Positions 10,027-22,801 of a stretch of DNA of 64,000 nt are shown in pieces. The stretch is from contig WNYE01000001.1 of assembly GCA_021396245.1 (NCBI GenBank), positions 620,001 through 684,000 of the forward strand, written 5' to 3'. A program made the translations under genes and the position numbers. The first letter of the stretch is position 1; the number at the start of each line of letters is the position of its first letter. The stretch comes from Sporothrix humicola. Taxonomy: Eukaryota; Ascomycota; Sordariomycetes; Ophiostomatales; Ophiostomataceae. The notes under the pieces were generated by a model. It did not search any database, was not told where the DNA came from, and was given only the letters and a program-made list of their open reading frames with translations.

Positions 10027-10942
10027 CTACTCGCCCTCCTTCTTTGGCACCTCGCGGTAGCCGCGGCCTTCTTGTGCTGGCTTGCACAGCGGCTTCACCT
10101 CGCCCTCCCAGCCAGGCTCGCGGTGCAGCTTGCCCACGTAGTGGTACTTGTGGCTCTTGGTAAAGAAGTCCACCCAGTGCTGCACGGCGTCGTGCACCCG
10201 CTTGACAGCGTCCTTGCGCTCCTGCACCTTCTTCGCTTCCAACTCCTTCGGCGTCCAGTGGCTGTCGATCTCGGGGTTGTCGATCGGCAGGAACATTTCC
10301 TCGACACCACGCAGGTCGCCCGTGCGGTCGTCCGCAAAACAGCCCGTGACAAACCCGCGGCTCGCGTCGACGCCTGCGAAATAGTGGTACGATCCGCCGG
10401 GGCCGTAAATGTGGCTGCCCGCCGAAACGTCAAAGACGTTGCCGTCGATCGACAGGTAGATAGGCTTTTCGGGGAGTGTGCCGTCGTACCCGGCCAGCTC
10501 CTCGAGCGTAAAGATTCGTGGGCCGCTCTACACCGTAGTTAGCATTTTAGTCGTCAACTGCCGGGACGCACCCGGAAAAACACACAGGTCCTACATATTG
10601 CATCTTCCACCACGAGAGTTTGAGGTAGTCGGGCTTGTTCTTCATGCCCCAAAAGTAGGACTCGCCGTTCGAGACAAGGTAGCTGAGACCGCAGGACGCC
10701 AGGAACAGAAACGTCAGGACGCGAAAGATGTCGAGGTACGGGCTGTAGTCGTCCTCTTCCTCGACGCGCGGCCGCTTCTTGCCCTTGGTCTTGCGTTTTG
10801 CCTCCTTTGGCTCTTTTGCTGATTTCGTCGGCGGCGCTTCAGGCTTGCCATTGTTGTCGTCTTCTTCGTCGGTCAAGTCGGTCACATCGACGACTCGAGG
10901 CTCCAGATTGAGCTTGCGGTGTCGGGTAGCGTAGTCGGCCAT
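10027..10942 (-). CDS. Membrane-anchored cytochrome b5-like heme/steroid-binding (MAPR/Dap1-type) protein
   Basis: Exons are 10942-10595 and 10527-10027 on the minus strand, 282 aa. The 67-nt intron has donor GTAGGA, a GCTAAC branch and acceptor TGTAG. Residues 1-65 are acidic/basic and likely disordered (cytosolic or nuclear-facing). One transmembrane helix lies at about 70-90 (IFRVLTFLFLASCGLSYLV). The b5-like domain spans about 120-215: FTLEELAGYDG, then IYLSIDGNVFDVS, then YGPGGSYHYFAG, with the tyrosines that MAPR proteins use as heme ligands in place of the b5 histidines. A charged helical tail follows. Yeast Dap1 and mammalian PGRMC1 in this family support sterol P450 activity. Here the extended N- and C-termini are larger than in Dap1, so it is a related filamentous-fungal form rather than a certain ortholog. 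Confidence 0.85.
10528..10594 (-). other. Intron of the cytochrome b5-like gene
   Basis: This is a 67-nt phase-0 intron. On the minus strand it starts GTAGGA, contains GCTAAC and ends GTGTAG. Removing it joins the TM-anchor exon to the b5-domain exon. Confidence 0.85.
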
Positions 10943-11912
10943 TTTGGATGATGTGCGTGGGAGAAGGAAGGAAATCGAGGATAATGAATGTCGAATGGTG
11001 CAGAATCAGAAACAGTCGTCTAGATGCACATGTCGAAAAGGGGGAGAAAAAGAAGACGTCGAAAGGAGATGTACTAGAAATTCGACCTCCACGGGGCTTA
11101 ATGCGTCGGGTGATTTAGTTGCCAGATCTCACGCGGCTGAGTCGGAGGTTCTGCGACAGGCGATATGGGCGTCTGCAATGGCGAATGATAACGGCAAACA
11201 GTTAATTATGGCGAATGCGCGAGCAACGGCTTCGAGCATGAACACTCTGTACTCAATACTGCAGAGGAAAGTTGTCCAGAAAAATAGATTGGGAAGTCTT
11301 TGCCTTTTTGCGTTCTAGCCAATGCGGGGACCAGCATTACAAGCTCGGACGGGAAGGCAGGCGCGACGATGGAGCTTTCCCCAACAGTCGTTCCGTATTC
11401 CGTGATGGAAGGTGCTAAAGTGCCAGAGTGCGAAAAGAGCAAAAAGCACTAGCCACGATCAAGCCACAGGGGTGGTGTGGTTCCACTTTTCGCCCAAGGC
11501 TGCACTAACGCACCGCGTCGCCAGAGCAACAACAGGCACAAAACAGGCGCAAGACACGCGACCCGCAATAAACACAAGGCCCAAGCCCACCAAGACCAGA
11601 AACCAAATTGCAAGTAAACGTCAGAACGCAGAACGCCAAACAAAAGCCTGGGCAAATTAATATCGAAACAAAGTGTGTGTATCCTGTATCTCAATCTCAC
11701 ATCACGAACGGCCAATTTACATTCCTCGCGCAACGACAATCGGCAATCGACAACGCTGAAATCAATGCCGACAATTCGACAAAAGTAAACACGACAAACG
11801 ACACCATCACAATTCTCGACAACAATCTCGACAAAAACACACAATCCGACACAATTCACGCCACATCGACGACACGCCGCATCGACACATTGACACATCA
11901 ACACAACACACA
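10943..11912. promoter_or_regulatory. Divergent promoter region between b5-like and coiled-coil genes
   Basis: 970 bp lie between two divergent start codons (10942 minus, 11913 plus). No ORF here looks real. The last 250 bp before 11913 are rich in ACA/GACAA, probably the leader of the plus-strand gene. I identified no specific factor site. Confidence 0.5.
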
Positions 11913-14813
11913 ATGGACTATCACGGGAGCCGCGCGGGCTCACCAACACCGCTGCAGGCGATATCGCCAGAGCGCGTCAACAATGTCAACACAAACTCAA
12001 ACTCAAACAACAACAACAACTTCACATCGAGCGTCGCCTCCGTCACCGACAAGATCAGCCAGTTCAACTCGCTCGCGATGCAGTCCAAGCAGCTCGAGCG
12101 CAAGACGGCCGACGCCGCCCTCAAGCGCGCCATGGTCGGCCGCGAAGAAGCCGAGACAGACATGCGGCGGTACCGCGAAGAGGCGCGGCAGCTGCGCAAG
12201 CAGGTCGAGGAGGGCCGGCAGCGCGAGCAGCGGGTGGGCGAGCGGCTGGAGACGGTGATGGAGAACTACGGGCGGGCCAAGGAGACACACGCACACACCC
12301 AGGCCCTGTGGGAGAAGGAGATTCGGAGGGCACGCAAAGAAACGTTCAAGTCGCAGAGCGCCATTGTCAAGCTGCAGGAAGAGCTGAAGGCGGCCCGGGC
12401 AGCGGCCAAGGCGTCGGACGAGGCGCTGGTGCACGAAAAGGAGCGGAGCAAGGCGCGCGAACAAGAAGCGTTCCAGGCACGGTACGAGCTTGTGGGATGC
12501 CAGGAAGAACTCGAGCAGACGCTGCAGAAGGTCAAGATGCTCGAGCAGGAGCGGGATGCGTTCCGCAGCCTGGCCAAGTCAGAAGAGGACGTCGCACGGA
12601 TTGCCTCGGAAGGGCGGCTGCCACTGCCACCACCAGATGCTGAGGAGGAGGAAGCAATCGAGGAGGCAGAGGCTGAAAAGGAGGACGCACAGAACTCGGA
12701 GAACGACAGCAACGACGACAGTATGGACGAGAGAGAGGACGATCTCACCCTTACAATCCCCAAGCAGCGTTCAGACCAGCCGAAGAAATCGAAGAAGTCC
12801 AAGAAGGCTTCCCGCATCTCGTCCGTCACGCTGATGGACATCCGCTCGTCTGCAACCAGCGAGGCCGAGATTGCCGAGCTCACGCGCCTCTGGCAGTGGG
12901 AGAAGCAGCGCGCCGACCGCTCATCCGAGCTCGTCGAGTACCTCGAGGCCGAGTGCCACCTGCGCGCCTGCTCGTGCATGAAGAAGCGCCCACGCCAGAG
13001 TATCCTAGACTCGGCGCGCAAGCGGCCCAACCTCGACATTGGCGACGGCGGCGATCGCATCATTCTTAGTGAGAAGGCTGCCATCACCTCGCCGACCGCC
13101 AAGATCCGGGCCATCCTGAAGTCGTCACCGTCCAAGACACTGCAGGACAACCTCATCCTCCTGAGCCCCGAACGGAGACGTGATGAGGAGGAGGCGGAGG
13201 CTGAAGTGGAGGAGAGCACCGAGGACCAGGAGCCCACCAAGTCCTCTCCCAAGCAGAAGAAGCCGCGGCTGAGCACGACCATCTTTGTTCCCGAGGAGGG
13301 CGTCTTCCGGACCGTCTCGCAGCAGATCGCAGAGGAGATGGAGGAGGCCGTTGCAGCGGCAGCTGTGGCCACAATGGCTGCCATGCCCGAGGAGCCGTGT
13401 GCACCAGAGCAGGAGCCTGAGCAGGAGGAGGAGGCGGTGCAGGAGGCAGAAGCCCCTCAGGAAGTCGAAGTTGAGGTCGAGGCTGAGATTGAGGTGGAGG
13501 CCGAAGCTGCAGTCGTGACTGAGGTCCAGGAGCCCACTCTGCAGGCAACCCCAGCTGAGGCCATCACCCAGGACACGATCCGTCCTTTTCACCCCATTCT
13601 CGACGCGGACAACCAAGATGCCGACACCACCCTCGGCGACGTGACGACCGACTCGGCCGACTACACTGTCGAGACCACCACCGAGCAGTCCATGTACGCC
13701 CGCACGCCCTCTGTCGAGCCGCCAACTTACGCCCAGCAGCGCACCTCTCTCCTGTCTCTCCTTGATGCTCCCCACCGTCAGGATGCCGAGCAGCCCATCA
13801 ACTTTTACGTTCCCACAACACCAGGACCTGCACCTACTGCCCACCATTCTCGCGAAGCCCATGACGCTAGTGTCGCCGACATCCACATGGCCGATGCTTC
13901 CACTGTCGAGGAGGCCCCGCGCGTTGCTTCAATGCTTGTTGCCAGCACGTCGATGCGGATTGTCGACACGGAGATGGACGGGCCTGCACCTGCACTTGCA
14001 CCGAGAATGGTTGAGGAGGAGCCAGCCGCCGAGGAAGAGCGTGAAGACTCACAGGTCTCAGACGCGACCGAGGTTGCCTACAAGCGGAGCCACAGCAGCC
14101 AGTCAGTCCGTTCCAACCAGTCAGTTCGGTCGAACCAGTCTGTCCGCTCAAACCAGTCTGTCCGCTCCAGCCAGTCCATCCGCTCCAACCACTCTCAACA
14201 GTCCAGCCGCTCACGACAGGGCCGTCCGCCATCAGCCATGCAGCAATACGACGACCGTGACGTGACGCCAGTCGCCCAACCCCAGCGCTACGAGACGCCT
14301 GCCATGGACGAATCCTTTGGTGCCCACAGCCGCGCGGGCCGCCCACACACAGTTGCCACGACCAATGTCTTCTCGCATAAGACAACCACCACTAAAGTGC
14401 CTCTACGCGAGGAGACGACCGACCCTAGCCTGGCCCAGCGCATCATGGCCGCCCAGCGTACGCCAACCAACAGAATCCTGCCTTCTTCGGCTTCCGCACC
14501 CTCGGTGAGCGACGGCGAGGTCGCTACGACCGGCCCGACCGACGGCCCCAGCTTCGACATCAACAACCCAGCACTGACGCCCACCATGACGCGCGAGCAG
14601 TGCCTGGCCCAGATTAGAGAGCGCCGCGGACGGGCCCGGAGTGCCGCCAGTGGCTCGTCCTCGTCGTCGTCGTCCACACGGACAACGTCCGCATCGTCGG
14701 CAACCGCTACCACGGGAAACGGTGGCATCCGCCGGCCAGTCACGCCCGGCAAGGACCGCCAGGTCAGTGCGCCCGTCCGGAGAGTAGCCAGTGTCCGCCG
14801 TGTGCGGCCGTAA
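11913..14813 (+). CDS. Large coiled-coil protein with Glu-rich and Ser-rich regions, function unassigned
   Basis: A single exon of 966 aa. The start is the first ATG (CACACAATGGAC). Residues 1-40 are an Asn-rich leader containing SPTPLQAISPERV. Residues 45-225 form a long coiled coil rich in Arg, Glu and Lys, with conserved-looking blocks such as GERLETVMENYGRAKETH and QALWEKEIRRARKETFKS. Residues 235-275 are very acidic, and a basic/Lys patch follows. A Cys-containing segment, HLRACSCMKKRPRQS, lies near 350. Residues 480-560 are Glu/Ala-rich. A hexad repeat SVRSNQ lies at about 730-765, and the C-terminus is basic (RRPVTPGKDR, SAPVRRVASVRRVRP), suggesting phosphorylation and microtubule- or DNA-like charge binding. 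The coiled-coil block resembles proteins widely kept in filamentous ascomycetes that may be cytoskeletal or spindle-associated. I cannot confirm that assignment. Confidence 0.85.
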   Translation: MDYHGSRAGSPTPLQAISPERVNNVNTNSNSNNNNNFTSSVASVTDKISQFNSLAMQSKQLERKTADAALKRAMVGREEAETDMRRYREEARQLRKQVEEGRQREQRVGERLETVMENYGRAKETHAHTQALWEKEIRRARKETFKSQSAIVKLQEELKAARAAAKASDEALVHEKERSKAREQEAFQARYELVGCQEELEQTLQKVKMLEQERDAFRSLAKSEEDVARIASEGRLPLPPPDAEEEEAIEEAEAEKEDAQNSENDSNDDSMDEREDDLTLTIPKQRSDQPKKSKKSKKASRISSVTLMDIRSSATSEAEIAELTRLWQWEKQRADRSSELVEYLEAECHLRACSCMKKRPRQSILDSARKRPNLDIGDGGDRIILSEKAAITSPTAKIRAILKSSPSKTLQDNLILLSPERRRDEEEAEAEVEESTEDQEPTKSSPKQKKPRLSTTIFVPEEGVFRTVSQQIAEEMEEAVAAAAVATMAAMPEEPCAPEQEPEQEEEAVQEAEAPQEVEVEVEAEIEVEAEAAVVTEVQEPTLQATPAEAITQDTIRPFHPILDADNQDADTTLGDVTTDSADYTVETTTEQSMYARTPSVEPPTYAQQRTSLLSLLDAPHRQDAEQPINFYVPTTPGPAPTAHHSREAHDASVADIHMADASTVEEAPRVASMLVASTSMRIVDTEMDGPAPALAPRMVEEEPAAEEEREDSQVSDATEVAYKRSHSSQSVRSNQSVRSNQSVRSNQSVRSSQSIRSNHSQQSSRSRQGRPPSAMQQYDDRDVTPVAQPQRYETPAMDESFGAHSRAGRPHTVATTNVFSHKTTTTKVPLREETTDPSLAQRIMAAQRTPTNRILPSSASAPSVSDGEVATTGPTDGPSFDINNPALTPTMTREQCLAQIRERRGRARSAASGSSSSSSSTRTTSASSATATTGNGGIRRPVTPGKDRQVSAPVRRVASVRRVRP
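14098..14190 (+). repeat. In-frame 18-bp repeat encoding SVRSNQ hexads
   Basis: Four to five tandem copies of an 18-nt unit encode Ser-Val-Arg-Ser-Asn-Gln, with degenerate copies (SSQSIRSNHS) at the end. The repeat is within the 966-aa coiled-coil protein and length variation between strains is likely. Confidence 0.8.
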
Positions 14814-17800
14814 AGGGAGTGAAGATGAAAGAAGGATGAACAATGTTTAATGGGAGGGATCTTTATGTTTTTCACTTTCACATTCACGTCCGGCTGGCGT
14901 TTTCACACAAAAACAGCATTGCTCGGCGTTTGTTCATGTTATATTTGCGTTTACCGCTTTTACTGCTTTTCCTGTTCACATGTCGTTTGGGACGTTTTAC
15001 ATCTTTTTGTCTTTTGGGTTGTTTTTATTGCGTTTACCACTTTGTTATGCCTAGACGTTGCCACGACATGTTTTGCTGTTTTTTGGTTTTGGTTTTTATT
15101 TGGTCTTCAAAATATTTTAATGTCTTTTTTTACTACTACGCTCTTCTCAACCTCTTTAACAAATTTTAATACCACTTTTTACGCTGTGTTAAAACTTCAA
15201 GACTCCCCTTAGTTGTAAATACCGTCTTGATGTGCACCTCGCTTCACTCCCGAAATGAGCGGCAGCCCCCAAGCGAGTGATGAGCATCGCCGGCCAATGC
15301 CACGATTGTCATGATCACGATGATCACACTGTGGCAGTGGCAATGATCTTTTGCGGTGTAGAATGAATGTGATATTTTTTATATAAATATCTTTATTTTC
15401 TTAAAAAAAAATTAATTTTTAATTTTTTAAATTTTAATTTATTTTTTTTTTTGTCTCATGAAGAATTAAATTAATGGAAATATTGCCAAATAAAACTATC
15501 TTGAATTGGTGACGTCGCTTACACAGTACAATTATTAGAGATGCAAAACAAACAACATCACGTTCATACTTTCAAAACAAGCGCCACTCTTACCATTTCC
15601 ACCTTTTTATTTTCTCTCCCTACATACTTTGATACGCGACGTTGTTAATTATAGATTTTATGGTTGATTTTTTATCTGTTCAGGATCTCCAACCCTCTCA
15701 TTCGGCGGCGGCAGGTTTGATGGCCAGGGCATCATCTTATGCCTGTGGTGGGGTTGAGGGGACACCCTTGCTTTGGTGGTTGTTGGGGGTCTGTCGAGGA
15801 TCGTCCCTGGCGTCGTTTGGCGGCAAGATTTCCTAGTAAAAAAAGGAAGAAAAAAAAAAAGCCTGTGACAATGATGACAATGGCATCCAAATGTGTCTAC
15901 GGTTTGGTCCTTGAGTTTTGTTTCTCCTTCTCCCTTTGTTCAATCTGTTACTGATTTTTTTTGTCGTTGGCGGTCTCCACCAACGATTCGACTCATGATC
16001 TTCTCACAATTTTCTCACGACTCTCCCAGATTTACACCAAGTTTTCCTCACGATCTCCCCACACATCATCATGCACTTTTGTGAAAATCGCATGGAGGGG
16101 GCCAGCAGCAAGGGATTTCTCAAACAAGGGGACCCCATCTGGGGCCTTTTGGACCCTTTTGCCCACCTCTTCTTCGCCCCTGCCATCATGGACAACATGG
16201 ACAACATGGACAGGCATCGCATCAAGAGCATCGAAACAGCATCGAATCGACAGCCACATGTCATTCATTTCTGGGATTGCCTCCCTTGATTTTCCGATTG
16301 CCAGATCGTCTTGCACGTTTCGATTTCTCCCTTTGCTTTTCTGTCACTTTTGATTCAGTAATCGTCGCCAACCCGGCCGGTCTGCCCAGGTTCTTCCTCC
16401 CAACAGGCATCCCTTGTTCACAAAAATAGAAGCAGGGCATCGGCAACAACGAGAACCGGGGCAATATCGACGAAACGTCTTGGAAGAAGCAAGGGCGGCG
16501 TCAAAAAAAGTTTGACGTTTGCCTTGACGTTTAAGTGACATGTTCTGGGGTCCTTTTTTCGGAATATTTCGAAACAAAGATCACCATGGTTCGTTTTCAC
16601 CATGTTTTTTTCTTGTCCTTATTCTTCCGACTAACCTATCTCTCTCTATACCTGGAATGCATATGCCGGAGGTGGTTGTTTGTAAGAGAGGGAACAAACT
16701 CGAACGGCGAAACGGGCCATTCACTGACAACCCATGGACTCAGAGTACCTGGTCTGGCCGTAACAGTTTGCAATCATGAGCAATGATACGATCGACGATC
16801 ACAAAGGCCACAGTGCACACCCCGTCACTTGAAGGTACAAGACTCGGCAGGTTCTTGCGTGACTTGGCTAGCCACACAATTTCTCTCCACACGAAACACA
16901 AGAGTAAACAAGCAGCTTCCTCGATTCTTTCTCAGTCCGTGCCAAAGTAGCGGTGACGGCCGCGAGAGCCGAGAGAATTCAGAGAGTGTAGGATCAGAGG
17001 GACGAAACGACGCGGACCGAGCATGGACACGAGAATACACAAACACAGACCATGAGGATGTACGAGGCCGAAAGGGACAATGGCGAGCCGAGAGAATGTG
17101 CCGTGTTAAACGTGATGGATCATATTTTTGATAGTCGTTTTCGGTCTTGTCGGTTCTATCACATCAATTCTCGGCCCTACGTTCCTTGTCTTCCCTTGTC
17201 TTCGTCGTCACTCATTTTGCACCCCTCCCTCGTATCATATCTGAACAGGGGCTTACGTAGAAACGTAGAGACACAAAAGAGCATAATGATGTACGAGCAA
17301 GGGTACCATAATAGGTCCTTTTGATGTTTTGATTTCTTTTGACGTCCGGATTGCCGCCGATCGCGGCGAGATGCAGAAGAGCAGGACAAGGACTGGGGTG
17401 TTTGACATGAACGGCAAACGATAGCGGAGGGATGGAAAGGAAGTTGAACAAAAGGCTTTAAAAAAAAGGAGGCCGGAAAGTCGAAACATGACGAGCAGAC
17501 AGGAAACCAACAGAAACAAAACATCTTCTTCCTTTTCATCTCGCCCGGACCAGCCGGGGTCATGGAATCAGAGGGGTGCGAACAAAATAAGAAATATTTT
17601 CTTGCCTTTGTTTTTCTCACAAAATGAAAATATAAAAAAAAGTGACAGATGAAATTGCTTGGCTAGTGGAGGCAGCTGAGATGAGGTCTGCGTATTTGGG
17701 GTGTTGCACGGCAGTGGCGGAAGTGAGTAGAGAGTGAGAGAGAGGGAGAAAAGATTCAAAGTGAAACGAAAGGGGGAAGACCGAGAGTAAAGAAAGATTG

Positions 17801-18700
17801 TAAAGAAAGGGCAGTCTTGGAGGGAGGACAGGAAAGGCGGCGAGAAGAAAAGAGAGAGAGAAGGAAAGAGCCGAGGAGGCACAAAAAACACAAAGCTAGG
17901 GAGTAAAAGGACGGGAAATGTGAGATGATTGATGAGAGATGAGGGTGGAAAAATGAGTGTTGGGTCTTGATCGCAGATAGGCCCGAGGCGGGAGACGGAA
18001 AACAACACACGATTGAGTCTCCGTGTTCCCCGGAGGACTTGAGACAGATGTTGTGTACGTAGATGGGGGCGGATGTTGGTTTGTCGGTTTGTTTTGTGTG
18101 TTTTATGTGTGTTGTTTGCTAGTTTCTTGTTTTCTCGGACGTGCATATTGCCATGTAGGTCTGGTACTTTGTTTCTGGCTTTGTTTCTGCACTCTGCTTG
18201 CCTTTATTCCCAGCTCTTTGATTTTACTCGGCCCCGAGAGGAAGGAGGAAGCCCGGAAGAAGAGGATAACCTGGGATAATGGGATGGAAAAGGCTACAAA
18301 AGACGGAACCAGAAATAGAATGGGAAAGACGGAGCCAACAAAGAAAACGGCATAATGTTTTTTTGTGCCTTTTTGACGGCTTCCCGCCTCTCGGCTCGCA
18401 ACATCGGACCCATGATCTGATCTCCGGGAACAAGCACAAGTAAAGACAAGTCGTGAATGGAGAAAGACTGGCTACGTACCTACGGAAAACCGGGACACGG
18501 GCGTCTCCCTATTTGCCATGAATCTTGCGTTGAATATTGCCACTCACTGTCTCCCTTCTTCTGCCTCCACCAAGCATTTTCCGCCATGCAAGGATGCAAG
18601 GACGCGTCTGTTTTGTGCTCCGTATTTTTGTGTCTGTGTGTGTGTACGTGTATGGTTGCGTACGTGTTTGAATTCGTACGTGCGGGCTTTGTCTTTGTGT
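14814..18700. other. Gene desert, part 1
   Basis: 3' flank of the coiled-coil gene, then non-coding DNA. Visible elements are an AT-rich block at 15369-15476, a 9-bp AACATGGAC repeat at 16188-16214, a purine-rich plus-strand tract at about 17690-17960, and GT-rich sequence at 18625-18760. No ORF here has protein-like composition. Confidence 0.55.
15369..15476. other. Extreme AT-rich block
   Basis: About 100 bp consist almost only of A and T, with long A-runs and T-runs and repeated TTAAATTTTAA-like strings. It lies about 550 bp past the coiled-coil gene. It could be a 3' element, a scaffold-type region or a replication-prone site; the sequence alone does not decide. Confidence 0.5.
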
Positions 18701-19630
18701 AAAAGCTCTCGTGCTTGTGTTTGTGATTGTGATCGTACAGGTCGAGTATGCTTGTGTGTGTGGACATTCATCTGTGCTTCTGTATGCAAATGAGTTACGG
18801 CGTACTTCTTGGCCCACTCCCTCATTCTCTCTATCCTCTCTCTCCCCCCTCGTCTCCTTTTCATCTCACTCGTCTCTCCTGACCTGCACGGAGCCGGGCG
18901 CCGGCGTGTGGCGACCCATTCGGATAGCCGCCTCTCTCTGCCTGTGTCTGGTTGCGTTGGTGCTTTAGTGTTGCATCAGGAGACCAGTACTCCGTACAAC
19001 TGCAAGCACGAAATGTGGTCGTCCCGTGGCCTGGACTGCTTATGGAACCGTGCATTAATTTTATTTTGATTTCTTTTCCTTTTCAAGCTTTGAAATTATG
19101 TCTCTTCTTTCGTATCTTCTTTCGTACGGAAGGCAGTTTGAATAATTTATTGAATTTATGTCTTGAGAGTCTACGACGTATATCGATCGGATGGAGGATC
19201 GCCTTGCTATGACCCTTTTTGCACAGTGAAGTAGTAGTGATAATATTGCAGGCACAACGTTCTGTCGGCAACATCTGCCGTAGATGAGCACATTTGCTTT
19301 CTTCTTCTGTGGTCTTGCATTTTCGGGTTTCTATTTTCGAGGCCAGTACTCCGTAGTCCTGATTTTCATTATCACGGCCGCAGCATTTCTCAGCCTACTG
19401 ATTCTCCATATTATCATTTTATCGTTTGACATGAACCTGGCCTGCGGTCTCTGGCTCGCCGTCATTGACTTTAACACGAGATCCTACATTGTGGAATAGC
19501 CTTTGAGGCATCCGTCAACAACCCTGTCTGCCCTGTTTTAATAACATGCACGCTGTTAAGGTTTCTTTTTCGTCGTCTGTCGGTTTTCGGTTTGCCCTCG
19601 TCTGCCTTGTTGCGGGGACGAGCCGCCGCT

Positions 19631-19670
19631 TTTGCGACAGAAAGCGACAAAAAGCGACAGAAAGCGACAG
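19631..19670. repeat. 10-bp minisatellite, four units
   Basis: Four consecutive units of AAAGCGACAG (the first with TTT for AAA, one ending in A). The period is exactly 10 bp. Confidence 0.8.
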
Positions 19671-22600
19671 AAAAGACTGGCAAATGCAGGCAATGCAGGA
19701 AATATCTGCCTGCAATCCCTCCCAAATACTCCCCCGTCTCCATGCTAAACTGGGATGGATGGGAGGTGTTCATGCCATCCCGCACCAGGACCCAGGCCCG
19801 GACATGGGGTCTGTGCGTCTTTTATGCAAAGAGGGAGAGAGAAAGTGAGAAAGGGAGGGTGGTATTTTGACATTGCGTAGTATGGGAAATTTTGTGCAGG
19901 CCTGAAAGAGTGTTGGGAGGATTTTCGGCGTCTGGACTGGCTGTGTTGCGTGTTGGCTGCTCTGATTTCGACGGGTTTGACGGGTTTTTGGCTGGTCCTG
20001 TCTGTGCTGGCCCTATTCTGATCGACAGGTAGTGTTGTAACGAGCGGGATACCGTCACGTTGTTTTTTTGGCCCTGAGTTTGCTGTTGCTGTCATTTTCC
20101 TGTCGTTGCTGTCATTTCCATAATCTCCATCATCTCTCTCAATCCTCTCGATCAGAGGCTCCAAATGGTCCTGATTCATTTTATTATCACAACTGTCGTC
20201 GTAGTTGTCGATCATTGTCAATTTTACAGAGTACCCTCGTTCGACATATTTCGTACGGCGTAATTCTTACTGGTCACTTTACTTGTCCTGGTCCTGACAT
20301 CGTATCTGATGACCGACCCTGACCGGTACTGGCTCAACCAACAGGGTTGACCAGGACCTCGTTCCGGGGAATGAAGAGTCGGGCGACAAGAAATGGACAA
20401 CGGAGGCAGTTGATGAGAAAACAGAACAAACAAAGACCAGGCTCAAATTAATACCGCATCGATTGTATGTCCGTGTTGATGCAAGAGGTCCTCGTGCCAG
20501 GTTTTCGTCTTGTTTAATTCATATCGAGGACCGAAAAGCATATCCGAATTAAGAATATGCGGAAAGCGGAGCGAGAAGTAAATAGCAAAAAAGGCTGGAA
20601 TAACAGCCAGGGGATAAAGGACTTCGCCACTTGCAAGTCCAGTTCGGCATACGGAAGCAGGCGTTTAAAGACGGGCCATAGGGCATAGGGCACACATCGT
20701 ATACAGCGCATCTTAGAGCATAGACCAGGCCGGGGGACGTTTGCCCGGGAAAAGGAGGGTAGTTCATTAAAAATTAAAAGTCTGGAGAGAAAATGAGCCA
20801 AAAAAAATAGAGAGGCTCCCGTGCCGGACATTTTAAGATGCTTGTGCTTGTGCCTGTAAATTCAAAAATACGCTGTCCTTGTCCCGTCTTGCAGTTCAGG
20901 TCCATTCGTTCACCTTTTCTCCGTTGCGCACACTTTAACTGGCTGTATTATTGGCTGGTGCTTAAGGTGAGCGATATTAATGTCCGAGATTCTTGCTTGT
21001 TTACATTTACGGAGAACATCCGAACGAGGATTAAAATATGCATCACGATAATAATAGACCTGCAAAGCCGGGCAAAGTCAAGCAAAGTACGGAGCAAAGC
21101 AGTAAACAAAGCACGCACTGGACGGCCCCGAGAATGAATGTAATAAAATAATGAAAAAAAAGAGACGAACAGGGCACTCGAGCCTCTTTGTTTCGCTGCC
21201 CGTTGTAGATTTGCTGGACAATTCCTGGTCAGCGATGTAGACCGAGGACTCAAATTAAGAGCATGGACTATTACAAAATATTACAAACAAGACGGTAGCC
21301 GCCGAAAACGGCAAAGGCGACCGACGAGCTGGCCGACTGTCCGAAAGGGTGTGCAGAACGGCGGCAGCCGAACAAAGTGCGATGCAAGGGAGAAGATGAA
21401 GCAAAAGGGAGGGCGAGAAGAAGTGTGTAAGAAGATAAAAATAGAGACAGACAAAACGACATGAAATGGACCAAGAGATAGATTTTCTGCCGAATATACG
21501 AGAAGAGGCTCAAGTATTCTCTCATTTTTTTAGAAGTAGATTTCTGTGACGTCGCACATGAACACAAGGGAGAGACCGCAACGGCAGAAAGGCAGAAAGT
21601 ACGGCAAAGTGACGCTAGCCAGACCGGCCATAATAGAAGGCCACAACGGCCACAAAAGAGACCTGGTCGTACACGACGTGTTTGTGGACAGACAGAACCA
21701 GAAACAAGCACAAAACTTGACCACAAAAACAGCGGCGCCGGGTAGAACACAGACCACATGTTCTGTCCGTGAACGACGACATGTTTTGGTTCATTTACAA
21801 TAGGGCAGACACATTATGCCTTGAACCCTGCAGTGGCTTTATGAAAACAAATAATAAAGACTATAAACAAAAAGGGCCATAAATGACATAAAGCGAGAGA
21901 TGGACAAAGTATCAGTACCCTTTATTTTTAGAGAAGATTAACAGCATCAAAAATCAAACCACACCGCTAGAGTCTCAGCACCGTACCCAAACCTACCCCA
22001 TCACAGGATACACAGAACTGAGAGGCACAGAATCAAAGATCACAGACCATTGAGGCACAGAATCACGGCTATGGCGCAAAATCCTTGGTTCCTGCGGGGA
22101 AGCGCATGCGTGTCTGAGCAGCGAGGAGTCTTTAAGTTTTTCTTTCATGTGTTCTTCTTCTTCTTTCTCTTTTCGGCCGAGTCACACGTGAACCCTTTTT
22201 CTTTTTCTGTTTTTCCTTTCAGTCTCTTCTCACGCCCCTTCACCGAGAATCGGCAGCCTGCAGAACAATGTCTCCTTTTTTCATTTCACCTCTTTTCATC
22301 CCCTTTTTTTCCTATTCAATATCTTCTGGCCCTCCATCTTTACATAAAATTACCCAGGAAATAGTTTCTCGGGCGCCTACAGAGCGGCAGACAATACGAC
22401 GTACAAAAGAACGGATGATACAGAGTTTGAGTGTGCCTCTCAAAGCACACGAGAAAACGGAGAAGAGATGCCGAGAATAGGGGCAGTGCTCAGGTAAGAA
22501 CGAGGCTGTCCATTCTTTCTTTCGCTGTCCGTCGTCTGTTCTATCGTCTCCTATCGTATTCTGAATTCAACAAAAAAAAAGCTGATGTATCATTGCGATT

Positions 22601-22756
22601 GGAGATCTCTGTCAGAAAAAAAAAAGAGCATGGATTACCCGGCCGCCTTCACTCTCTCACTGTGATATATCTTAGGATAATGAGCGGCAATGTGTGGCCG
22701 AAAGTGTTCCAGCTGGCAAGATAGCTCCGTGATGGACATGGAGAATTCCTTCGCCC

Positions 22757-22801
22757 TGTTTTGGCTGCTTTGGTTGCTTTGGCTGTTTTGGCTGTTTTGG
22801 C
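22757..22801. repeat. Minisatellite of TTTTGGCTG-type 9-bp units
   Basis: About five degenerate tandem units of TTTTGGCTG/CTTTGGTTG. Read as protein it would give LLWLLWLFW, which looks like a repeat translation rather than a selected peptide. Confidence 0.75.
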
